Shown: positions 49,080-56,099 of the stretch, in pieces
Numbering within the stretch: position 1 is the first letter of the stretch
How the letters are laid out: the number at the start of each line of letters is the position of its first letter
Assembly (NCBI GenBank): GCA_964513215.1
Contig: CAZELU010000009.1
Location: 1 to 56,099, forward strand
Source: Casp-actino8 sp964513215
Lineage (GTDB): Bacteria; Actinomycetota; Acidimicrobiia; Acidimicrobiales; Ilumatobacteraceae
DNA length: 56,099 bases
Reading direction: 5' to 3'
Made by a program: the position numbers and the translations under genes
The notes under the pieces: generated by a model
Told to the model about the DNA's origin: nothing
The model's input: the letters and a program-made list of their open reading frames with translations, nothing else
Database searches by the model: none

Positions 49080-51902
49080 GTGGCAGCAGCCAAGATCAAA
49101 GTCTCTGACCTCGCCAAGAAACTCGGCATGACCAATGCCGAGTTGATCGAACTCGCCAAGGCGAATTTGATTCCCGTGAAGAGTCCGTCCACCACGCTCG
49201 TCGACGCCTACGTGACGATGCTGGAGAAGAAGGCGCACGCGCAAGGACTCGTCCGCGAGGTCGCACCCGAGGAAGAAAAACCGGCCAAGAAGACCACCAA
49301 GAAGGCCGCCGCCGAGGGTGATGAGGCTGCGACTCCGAAGAAGACCACGAAGAAGGCGCCGGCCAAGGATGCCGACACCGCCGCAACGTCGGCCGACGAA
49401 GGCACTGCGACTCCCGCCGCGCCCGCGGCTGAGGTGGCGGCCCCCGTCGAGCCGGTGGCGCCGGCGATCGTTGCCGAGACCCCGGCCCCGGCCGAGACGC
49501 CAGCGCCGACCCCTGCTCCCACGTCAGCGCCCGCGACCGGTCGAGTGATCTCGGGTCGCGACACCACTCGTGATCTACCGCGTCCGGCCACGCCGCGTCC
49601 GCCGGCACCATCGACGGGCCCGTCCAGCGGTTCAGCTCCGGTTGCCCCGGCGGCTCGTACAGCACCCCCGGCTCCGCCGCGGCCCCTCAGCCCGTCGGGC
49701 CGTCCGGTTCCGCCTCCGCCCTCGCGTCCGATGAGCCCCTCGGGTCGTCCGGTTCCGCCCCCTCCGGGTGGCCCGCGCCCGACTGGCCCGCGCCCCGGTG
49801 GTTTCGGTGGTGGCGGCCAGCGTCCGGGTGGCTTTGGTGGCCCGCGTCCCGGTGGCGGCCCTGGTGGTCCCGGTGGCCCGCGCCCCGGTGGCTTCGGCGG
49901 TCCGCGTCCGGGTGGTTTTGGTGGCCCGCGTCCCGGTGGCGGCCCCGGCGGTCCCGGTCGTCCCGGTGGCGGCCCTGGTGGTCCTGGTGGCGGTCGTCCT
50001 GGTGGCGGACCGCGTCCGTCGGGTCAGCGTCGCGCTCCCCGTTCGTCGCGTCGACGTCGTCGTGGCGAAGAAGAATTGCTGCCCACCGAGATCCGGTACA
50101 CCGAGTCGAGTGTTCCGGTTCCCGAGGGCATCATCGTCATCGAGCGTGGTGTGTCGGCGCAGGAGTTCGCTCCGCGACTGAACCGCACCGCAGCCGACGT
50201 CGTTCGGTTCCTCATGAAGAACGGCGAAATGGTCACCGCGACCATGACGTTGGCTGACGAGCAGATGGAACTCTTCGCGCTCGACATCGGCGCCGAGATC
50301 CTTCTCGTCGAGCCGGGTCAGCAAGAGGAGATGGAACTCCAAGCGCTGTTCGACGACAGCGACGACCTCGACGAGGCCGCCCAGGCACCGCGTCCGCCCG
50401 TCATCACCGTGATGGGTCACGTCGACCACGGTAAGACCACGTTGCTCGACAAGATTCGCAACGCCAATGTGGTGGCCGGCGAAGCCGGTGGAATCACACA
50501 GCACATCGGCGCCTACCAAACCGAACAGAACGGCAAGCGCGTCACGTTCATCGACACTCCGGGTCACGCGGCGTTCACCAAGATGCGTGCGCGTGGAGCC
50601 CAGGTCACCGACATCGTCGTGCTCATGGTTGCCGCTGACGATGGTGTCATGCCCCAGACCATCGAAGCCATCAACCATGCCCGGGCGGCTGACGTTCCGA
50701 TCGTGGTGGCCATCAACAAGATCGACAAGGAGAACGCCGACGTCCAGCGCGTGATGTCGCAGTTGTCCGAGCAGAACCTCATCCCCGAGTCGTGGGGTGG
50801 TGACACGATCTGTGTGGAGATGGCGGCCCAGCAGGGTCTCGGTATCGACGATCTGCTCGAGCAGCTCACGGTCGTGGCCGAACTCGAAGAGCTCACCGCC
50901 AATCCGACGGGTCGCGCCAAGGGTGTCGTCCTCGAAGCCAATCTCGATGTGGGTCGCGGTCCGGTGGCCACCATCCTGGTCGACAAGGGAACGCTCAAGG
51001 TGGGCGACCCGATCGTGGCCGGTGCGTCGTGGGGTCGTGTGCGCGCGATGATCGACGACAAGGGCCAGCAGGTGAAAGAGGCCGGTCCGTCGACGCCGGT
51101 GCAGGTGCTCGGCCTGTCGTCGGTTCCCAATGCCGGCGACGAGTTCCGCGCCGCCCCCGACGAGAAGACCGCTCGCACCGTGGGTGAAGCGCGCGAACAG
51201 CGTCTGCGCGCCAAGATGCAGCGCGGCGATGCTCGCGTGCAGAAGGGCGTCAAGCTCGAAGACATCTTCACGCAGATCCAGGCCGGCGAAGTTGCCACGC
51301 TCAATCTCGTGGTGAAGGCCGACGTGCAAGGTTCGCTCGAAGCCGTGACCGAAAGCCTGCGTCGTCTCGAACGCGATGAAGTGAAATTGGCGTTCGTGCA
51401 CCGCGGTGTTGGCGCGATCACCGAGAACGACATCACGCTCGCGGCCGCCACCAACGCCACGCTCATCGGTTTCAACGTGCGTCCCGACCGCAAGGCCCGC
51501 GATCTCGCCGAGGCCGAGAAGGTCGAGATCCGTACCTACGAAATCATCTACAAGCTCCTCGAAGACATCGAGGCGGCCATGGTGGGCATGCTCGCCCCCG
51601 AGTTCGAAGAAGTCGTCACCGGCGAAGCCGAAGTGCGCGAAATCTTCCGCGTGCCTCGCATCGGCGCCATCGCTGGTTGCTACGTGCGCACCGGTCAGAT
51701 CACCCGCGGCTCGAAGGTTCGCTTCCTCCGCGACGGCGTCATCATCTGGAAGGGCAGCATCCAGTCGCTGCGCCGCTTCAAGGACGACGTGCGCGAGGTT
51801 CGCGAGGGCTTCGAATGCGGTATCGGTTTGTCCGACTTCCAGGATCTCAAGCAGGGCGACCTGATCGAGACCTACGAAGACAAACTCATCGTGAGGACCT
51901 GA
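49080..51902 (+). CDS. infB: translation initiation factor IF-2
   Basis: A 940-residue initiation GTPase that brings fMet-tRNA to the 30S subunit. IF2-N at the N-terminus (KLGMTNAELIELAKANLI), then a long disordered linker: Ala/Lys/Pro-rich (about 70-200), then Gly/Pro/Arg-rich repeats of the RPGGFGGPRPGG type (about 220-320). The second IF2-N part is followed by the G domain with GHVDHGKTT (about 446), DTPGH and NKID. Domains II-IV complete the protein. GTG at 49080. Confidence 0.98.
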   Translation: MAAAKIKVSDLAKKLGMTNAELIELAKANLIPVKSPSTTLVDAYVTMLEKKAHAQGLVREVAPEEEKPAKKTTKKAAAEGDEAATPKKTTKKAPAKDADTAATSADEGTATPAAPAAEVAAPVEPVAPAIVAETPAPAETPAPTPAPTSAPATGRVISGRDTTRDLPRPATPRPPAPSTGPSSGSAPVAPAARTAPPAPPRPLSPSGRPVPPPPSRPMSPSGRPVPPPPGGPRPTGPRPGGFGGGGQRPGGFGGPRPGGGPGGPGGPRPGGFGGPRPGGFGGPRPGGGPGGPGRPGGGPGGPGGGRPGGGPRPSGQRRAPRSSRRRRRGEEELLPTEIRYTESSVPVPEGIIVIERGVSAQEFAPRLNRTAADVVRFLMKNGEMVTATMTLADEQMELFALDIGAEILLVEPGQQEEMELQALFDDSDDLDEAAQAPRPPVITVMGHVDHGKTTLLDKIRNANVVAGEAGGITQHIGAYQTEQNGKRVTFIDTPGHAAFTKMRARGAQVTDIVVLMVAADDGVMPQTIEAINHARAADVPIVVAINKIDKENADVQRVMSQLSEQNLIPESWGGDTICVEMAAQQGLGIDDLLEQLTVVAELEELTANPTGRAKGVVLEANLDVGRGPVATILVDKGTLKVGDPIVAGASWGRVRAMIDDKGQQVKEAGPSTPVQVLGLSSVPNAGDEFRAAPDEKTARTVGEAREQRLRAKMQRGDARVQKGVKLEDIFTQIQAGEVATLNLVVKADVQGSLEAVTESLRRLERDEVKLAFVHRGVGAITENDITLAAATNATLIGFNVRPDRKARDLAEAEKVEIRTYEIIYKLLEDIEAAMVGMLAPEFEEVVTGEAEVREIFRVPRIGAIAGCYVRTGQITRGSKVRFLRDGVIIWKGSIQSLRRFKDDVREVREGFECGIGLSDFQDLKQGDLIETYEDKLIVRT

Positions 51903-52540
51903 TGGCCGATCTCGAGTTCTTCTTCGATCCGGTGTGCCCGTGGGCCTGGATCACGTCGCGCTGGGTCGAAGAGGTGCGCTCGCAGCGCAACTACGACGTC
52001 CGCTGGCGCTTCATCTCGTTGAAGATCCTGAACGCCAACAACACCGCCGAGTGGTACTCGCCTGAGTACAAGCACATGCACGCCATGGGTCACGAGGCCT
52101 TGCGTATCGCGGCCCATCTCGACGCCGTCGAGGGCAACGCGGCGGTTGGCCGCTTCTACGCGGCGGTCGGAACCGAGGGTCACACCAAGGGTCGTCGCGA
52201 CGACTTCATGGCGCGCACCGACGAGTTCTTCGCCGAGATGCTCACGATCGCCGGTCTCGATTCCTCGATCGTCGCAGTGTCCAAGAACGGTTCACTCGAC
52301 GCTCGTATCGCCGACGACACCGAAGTGGCCTTGTCGCGCGCTGGTCGTGACGTCGGTACTCCCATCCTCACCTTCCATCCCGGTGCGGCCGATGAAGGTT
52401 CGTTCTTCGGTCCGGTGATCGCGCGAATCCCGCGCGGTGCCGAGGCTCTTCGCCTGTGGGACGCGGTCGAGACCGTGGCCACCACTCCGGGTGTCGCCGA
52501 ACTCAAGCGTTCACTGCGCGACCACCCGAATTTCTCGTAG
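51902..52540 (+). CDS. DsbA-family protein, similar to mycothiol-dependent nitroreductase Rv2466c
   Basis: A 212-residue thioredoxin-fold protein with an inserted helical domain. EFFFDPVCPWAWITSRW matches Rv2466c in pattern, as do FFGPVIARIPRG and ELKRS near the end. The active site is Cys12-Pro-Trp-Ala15: the second cysteine of CPWC is Ala, so it can form a mixed disulfide (for example with mycothiol) but not an internal one. Its ATG shares an A with the infB stop codon (TGATG), so it is translated with the initiation-factor operon. Confidence 0.85.
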   Translation: MADLEFFFDPVCPWAWITSRWVEEVRSQRNYDVRWRFISLKILNANNTAEWYSPEYKHMHAMGHEALRIAAHLDAVEGNAAVGRFYAAVGTEGHTKGRRDDFMARTDEFFAEMLTIAGLDSSIVAVSKNGSLDARIADDTEVALSRAGRDVGTPILTFHPGAADEGSFFGPVIARIPRGAEALRLWDAVETVATTPGVAELKRSLRDHPNFS

Positions 52541-52543
52541 TCT
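52538..52543 (+). promoter_or_regulatory. putative leaderless -10 box of rbfA
   Basis: TAGTCT, 6 nt before the GTG at 52550. Its TAG is also the stop codon of the preceding gene. Confidence 0.45.
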
Positions 52544-52549
52544 GACCGC

Positions 52550-52951
52550 GTGACCCGGCCGCGCAAGTCCAGTGGTTCACGTGGTTCGTCCCGTGGCTAT
52601 CCCCGCGCCATTCGCCTCGGTGAGTCGTTGCGCGAAGTCATCGCCGACGAACTCGTCCGTATCGACGACGAGCGGTTGTCGTTCGTGACGATCACGCGTG
52701 TGGAAGTCGACTCGGAGATGAACCGTGGTGTCGTGTACTTCGACTCGCTCAGCGGCGAAGAGGGCGACGCCGAGATCATCGAGGCTCTCGACGAACACCG
52801 TATTCGGTTGCAGAGTTCAGTTGGTCGACAGGTACGAGCCAAGAAGACGCCGATCCTGTCGTTCCGGGTCGACGAGGTGATTCGCTCGGCCGAGCGAATC
52901 GATCAGATCCTGCGCGACAATCCCAGTCCGGCTCGCCGCGACGAGGCCTGA
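52550..52951 (+). CDS. rbfA: ribosome-binding factor A
   Basis: A 133-residue KH-fold factor for 16S rRNA 5'-end maturation and cold adaptation. RAIRLGESLREVIADEL and FVTITRVEVDSEM are the family segments. The N-terminus is basic and Ser/Gly-rich. GTG start with a leaderless-type box. It shares one base with truB (TGATG). Confidence 0.94.
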   Translation: MTRPRKSSGSRGSSRGYPRAIRLGESLREVIADELVRIDDERLSFVTITRVEVDSEMNRGVVYFDSLSGEEGDAEIIEALDEHRIRLQSSVGRQVRAKKTPILSFRVDEVIRSAERIDQILRDNPSPARRDEA

Positions 52952-53907
52952 TGGCCCGTCGTAAACCGCCGCAGGTGCACGGCCTGCTGGTGATCGACAA
53001 GCCAGCCGGAATCACCAGCCACGACGTGGTCGACCGCGTTCGCAAACGACTCGGAGAACGTCGAGTGGGTCACGCCGGCACTCTCGATCCCGACGCAACC
53101 GGAGTGTTGCTACTCGGTGTGGGTAACGCCACCCGCCTCATGCGATTCATGGATCTCGTCAACGTGGACGGTCGCATGACGAGCCGAAAGTCGTACACCG
53201 GCACGGTGGTTCTGGGTACCGAAACGTCCACGCTCGATGCGGCGGGTGACGTGACGGCCACACACGACATGGGTGACGTGATCGCCCGTTTGGACGGGCC
53301 TGATGGAAGGGCTCACGTGCAGGCGGTCGTCGATGCGAATCTCGAGGGCGACATCATGCAGGTGCCGCCGATGGTGTCGGCCATTCGCGTTGACGGCAAG
53401 CGTCTGCACGAGTTGGCGCGTGAAGGTGTGGAGGTCGAACGTGAGCCACGACCGGTCACGGTGTTCTCCTTCGTCGTCACGGCGGTGGCCGGCAACACCA
53501 TCGACATCGACGTGACGTGCTCGTCGGGAACCTTCATCCGAACCTTGGCGGCCGACCTCGGGCGACTGCTCGGTGGCGGTGCACATCTCCGCGATCTGCG
53601 CCGCACGTCGGTCGGTGCCTTCTCCATCACCGAGGCCGCGAGTATCGACGACGCACCACTGCGTCCCACCGAAGAGGCAGTGCGCGCGCTCAGTCAGTAC
53701 CGAGTGAGCGGAACCGAGGCCGAGTCGTTACTGGTGGCGGCGTCGACCGGCAAGGTTCTGCCGGTCAGCACGTTCAGTGGGCCCGAACCGTGGGCGGCCT
53801 TCGCCGACGATCGTCTGGTGGCGGTGTACGAGTCGTTCAGCAACGAGCGGGTGGGTACGGGCATGGCCCGACCGGCCGTGAGCCTCGCTGGCGCAACTAC
53901 TTCTTGA
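52951..53907 (+). CDS. truB: tRNA pseudouridine(55) synthase
   Basis: A 318-residue TruB. LLVIDKPAGITSHDVVDRVRK opens the domain, GHAGTLDPDATGVLLL holds the catalytic Asp, and MVSAIRVDGKRLHELAREG plus SSGTFIRTLAADLG follow. A short C-terminal PUA-like domain closes the protein. It overlaps the convergent hydrolase by 11 bp. Confidence 0.97.
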   Translation: MARRKPPQVHGLLVIDKPAGITSHDVVDRVRKRLGERRVGHAGTLDPDATGVLLLGVGNATRLMRFMDLVNVDGRMTSRKSYTGTVVLGTETSTLDAAGDVTATHDMGDVIARLDGPDGRAHVQAVVDANLEGDIMQVPPMVSAIRVDGKRLHELAREGVEVEREPRPVTVFSFVVTAVAGNTIDIDVTCSSGTFIRTLAADLGRLLGGGAHLRDLRRTSVGAFSITEAASIDDAPLRPTEEAVRALSQYRVSGTEAESLLVAASTGKVLPVSTFSGPEPWAAFADDRLVAVYESFSNERVGTGMARPAVSLAGATTS

Positions 53908-54721
53908 GAAGTCCGCGGCACCAGTCGAGCATCTTGGCCGAGTACTGCTCGGTGTGGAAGAGCATCAATTGGTGCTTCCCGTCGGGTAGAACGAAGAAGT
54001 CGACCGGCCCGGTGGTGGCGTCGACCACTCGCTGCGCGACCGGCAGTGGGAACGTGGGGTCGTTCTCGCCGACGGCGTAGAGGATCGGTTTGGCGTTCTT
54101 CTGTATCGGCACGGCCGGGTCGTAGCGCATGATCGAGGCCCACGACGACATGTCGTACATCCACGTGTTGTACGGATCGGCCTTCTTCTGTTCTTTGGCT
54201 CCCACGTATCCGTAGTCGGCGTCGAAGTCGAAGTAGCGATCGATGTCGAGACGGAAACGCGAACCCCAGATCTTTTCGATCTTCTCGTACGCCTCGCTGC
54301 GGAAGGGATTGTCGGGCGGAATCAGTGGTGAACCGGGAATCGCGAAACCCATCAGGATCGCTCCGGCGAACACGTCCGACTTGGCGTATGCCGAGTACGC
54401 GGCGGCCGAGCCGAGTGACGATCCGGTGATGAACACTGGCAAGCCGGTGGTTTCAGCGATGTGCTCGCCGTACATCACGGCCGCGTCGACCCATTGGTCG
54501 AGCGTGAACTGGCCGGGTCGTTGCGAGATGCACGAACGACCGTGGCCAGGTGCATCCATCGAGAAGATGTCGACACCTTGACGTGCATGGTGCGCGCAGA
54601 AGTTGTCGTAAATGCCGCCGTGGCTGGCAATGCCGTGCTGGATCAACAGTGCGTGATCGGCGTCGGGGCCTTGAAAGCGATAGGCGAAGACTTCGCCGAG
54701 TACGTATTCGTCGCGTCTCAT
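53897..54721 (-). CDS. alpha/beta hydrolase (lysophospholipase-like)
   Basis: A 274-residue alpha/beta-fold hydrolase. QHGIASHGGIYDNF holds the oxyanion HG motif, DAPGHGRS follows, and the nucleophile Ser is in GSSLGS. Candidates for Asp and His are GENDPTF and DGKHQLM. Substrate unknown; monoglyceride or ester hydrolysis is likely. The ATG at 54721 is chosen because GAGG lies 8 nt upstream; a GTG at 54730 is in frame. Confidence 0.85.
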   Translation of the reverse strand: MRRDEYVLGEVFAYRFQGPDADHALLIQHGIASHGGIYDNFCAHHARQGVDIFSMDAPGHGRSCISQRPGQFTLDQWVDAAVMYGEHIAETTGLPVFITGSSLGSAAAYSAYAKSDVFAGAILMGFAIPGSPLIPPDNPFRSEAYEKIEKIWGSRFRLDIDRYFDFDADYGYVGAKEQKKADPYNTWMYDMSSWASIMRYDPAVPIQKNAKPILYAVGENDPTFPLPVAQRVVDATTGPVDFFVLPDGKHQLMLFHTEQYSAKMLDWCRGLLKK

Positions 54722-54781
54722 GTGGAGCACCTCACTCGTTGTCGGATCACGTTCGAGCGATCTTCGATTCGTTGTCGAACG

Positions 54782-56032
54782 TCACTTCAATCGGTAGCGG
54801 ATGGGGAGGCTCTTGTGTCCGCCGACGAGAAGAGCTCTGATCATCGAGGGTGTGCCGTCGAAGTCGATCTCCTCGATCCGGGGGACGAGATGGGAGAAGA
54901 GCGAGCGCATCTCGTTGCGCGCCAACTGGGCGCCCAGGCAGAAGTGAATCCCGAATCCGAAGCAGATCTGCTTGTCGGCATTGGGTCTGGTGATGTCGAA
55001 GGTGAGCGGATCGGCGAAGACCTTCGGGTCGATGTTCGCCGCCTTGTACGAGAGGTACAGCCAGTCACCCTTCTTGACTTCCTGTCCGCAGATCTCGGTG
55101 TCCTCGCGCACCGTGCGCATGAAGTGCCGTACCGGTGAGGTGAGTCGAAGCATCTCTTCGACCGCATTGTTGACGAGCTCAGGGCGGTCCTGAAGGAGTC
55201 GGAGCTGGTCCTGATGCTCGATCAGCAGATGGAGGCCACCTGCCATTCCGCTCGACGTCGTGTCGTGTCCGGCCGTGGCGACGATGATGTAGTAGCCCAT
55301 CATTTCGTCCTTGCCGATCGGACAGCCATCGATCTGGCCGTTGGCGATCAGGGTTGCGAGATCGTCGGTGGGGCACGTCTGGCGTTCGGCCGTGATGCCG
55401 CTGAAGTAGTCCCGGAAATCCTGAACCACCGAGGCGTGAGCCTCTGGTGACTGAGGCGCTCGCTGGACGTCAGGGTCGTCCCCGCCGAAGAGTTCCTGCG
55501 TGAGTTTCAGCATGCGCGCGTAGTCGGATTCGGGGAGGCCGAGAATTCGCAGGATCACCTGGAGCGGATAGGGGACGGCGATCTCGCTCGCGAAATCACA
55601 CGACCCACCGAGTGCGAGCAAACGGTCGACCGCTTCATCGCTGAGCTGAGCGAGCCTTTCGTCGAGACGCCCCAGGCTCGATGGGTTGAACCAGCCCGAT
55701 GTGAGTTGCCGATACTTGCCGTGCTCGGGCGGGTCCATGCGGATGAGGGCCTTGACCGATGCCCGACGGTTCTTGATGGCGTCTTGTGTGGCCAGAATCG
55801 GTTCGGGTCCATTGGAGAAGAGTTGCGGACGGCGCTCGATGTTCACGATCGTCGAATGGTCGATGACCGCCCAGAAGGGGTCGTAACCCGGTCGTTCGAT
55901 GCGATGAATTCCGCCGCGCTCATGGAGACGAAGTGCCGCGCGGTTCCACGCGGCGATGTCGCCCCACTTCGTGAAGTCGCTGAAGATGTCGTGCTCGGGT
56001 GCGGGTCCGACCCCGGATTCCACTGTGCTCAC
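54782..56032 (-). CDS. cytochrome P450, similar to the steroid CYP124/125/142 group
   Basis: A 416-residue P450 with a canonical I-helix (AGHDTTSS), ExxR in EEMLR and haem loop FGFGIHFCLG with Cys at about 365. RMDPPEHGKYRQL is the C-helix HxxxR. The RTVREDTEICGQEVKKGDWL and YKAANIDPKVF segments resemble the actinobacterial CYP124/125/142 relatives acting on steroid or isoprenoid side chains; this is a resemblance, not an assignment. The GTG at 56032 overlaps the stop codon of the upstream gene by 4 nt. Confidence 0.93.
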   Translation of the reverse strand: MSTVESGVGPAPEHDIFSDFTKWGDIAAWNRAALRLHERGGIHRIERPGYDPFWAVIDHSTIVNIERRPQLFSNGPEPILATQDAIKNRRASVKALIRMDPPEHGKYRQLTSGWFNPSSLGRLDERLAQLSDEAVDRLLALGGSCDFASEIAVPYPLQVILRILGLPESDYARMLKLTQELFGGDDPDVQRAPQSPEAHASVVQDFRDYFSGITAERQTCPTDDLATLIANGQIDGCPIGKDEMMGYYIIVATAGHDTTSSGMAGGLHLLIEHQDQLRLLQDRPELVNNAVEEMLRLTSPVRHFMRTVREDTEICGQEVKKGDWLYLSYKAANIDPKVFADPLTFDITRPNADKQICFGFGIHFCLGAQLARNEMRSLFSHLVPRIEEIDFDGTPSMIRALLVGGHKSLPIRYRLK

Positions 56033-56099
56033 AGCGCCACCGGAGGAGTGGTCTCGCTCATGTTGTTCCAGACGAACTCGTCGTCGAGCGACATGAGAC
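56029..56099 (-). CDS. partial CDS, C-terminus only
   Basis: The last 22 complete codons of a gene entering from the right end. They end in SETTPPVAL and a TGA that overlaps the P450 GTG (GTGA). The coupling suggests a shared operon with the P450. An ATG at 56094 exists, but it would give a 21-residue peptide, so a longer gene outside the window is more likely. Function cannot be told. Confidence 0.6.
   Translation of the reverse strand, partial: LMSLDDEFVWNNMSETTPPVAL

Noticed and set aside
49720..50030. Dense GGT/CCG-rich repeats, checked as a possible CRISPR or regulatory array
   Set aside because: They are in frame within infB and encode the disordered RPGG-type linker; units vary and have no spacers.
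49632..51401. Minus-strand open frame of 589 codons opposite infB
   Set aside because: It is a mirror of the Gly/Pro/Arg repeats and G domain of IF-2; no family features.

Overview
The window is 56.1 kb of high-GC chromosome from an actinobacterium, most likely a member of the Acidimicrobiia or a close relative. Three things point there. Several gene blocks follow the Mycobacterium order: mec-cysM; murI-rph-rdgB; comM-dprA-xerC-whiG-type sigma-M23-rpsB-tsf-pyrH-frr-cdsA-dxr-rseP-ispG; proS opposite rimP-nusA-infB-rbfA-truB. Two proteins look tied to mycothiol metabolism. Many start codons have no Shine-Dalgarno sequence but sit 6-9 nt behind a TANNNT box. The contig contains one scaffold gap of exactly 100 N (2142-2241). 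It is flanked by identical 28-bp sequences and is almost certainly an assembly artefact inside cysM.

Layout. 1-2.3 kb: smpB (minus), the JAMM protease mec and cysM. 2.3-21.2 kb: an accessory catabolic region lying between two blocks that are near neighbours in mycobacteria. It holds an EamA permease, two amidohydrolases, four short-chain dehydrogenases, a 3Fe-4S-type ferredoxin, a TIM-barrel epimerase-like protein, a ThuA-like protein, two paralogous P450s in divergent operons, a TrmB-family regulator, and a likely five-gene operon encoding a ribose-type ABC importer followed by form-II CoxL and CoxS. 21.2-23.5 kb: murI-rph-rdgB. 23.5-30.6 kb: D-threonine aldolase-like protein, tandem GNAT protein, tRNA-Leu(UAG), EthD-like protein, two adjacent fold-type-II PLP enzymes, beta-carbonic anhydrase, clpP and a small lipoprotein. 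30.6-43.8 kb: comM to ispG. 43.8-47.1 kb: a small unknown gene, manA and proS. 47.1-53.9 kb: the rimP-nusA-infB-rbfA-truB block with a DsbA-family gene inside. 53.9-56.1 kb: an alpha/beta hydrolase, a third P450, and the end of a gene that runs off the window.

How the parts may work together. The accessory region reads as uptake (ABC importer), oxidation (CoxLS, P450s with ferredoxin, SDRs), ring or sugar rearrangement (amidohydrolases, TIM-barrel protein, ThuA-like protein) and control (TrmB), so it looks like one catabolic module for an unknown, perhaps sugar-like or cyclic, substrate. That is inference; no single gene fixes the substrate. The regulatory layer shows more directly: at least fourteen genes with apparent leaderless promoters, one 22-bp divergent spacer with overlapping -10 boxes, a terminator-like hairpin in the rimP-nusA leader, a perfect 13-bp hairpin inside the start of the ABC ATPase gene, and short tandem duplications (10-18 bp units) in several intergenic spacers. 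I saw no CRISPR array, insertion sequence, prophage or integrase other than the conserved xerC-type recombinase. No stretch longer than about 165 bases lacks a gene.
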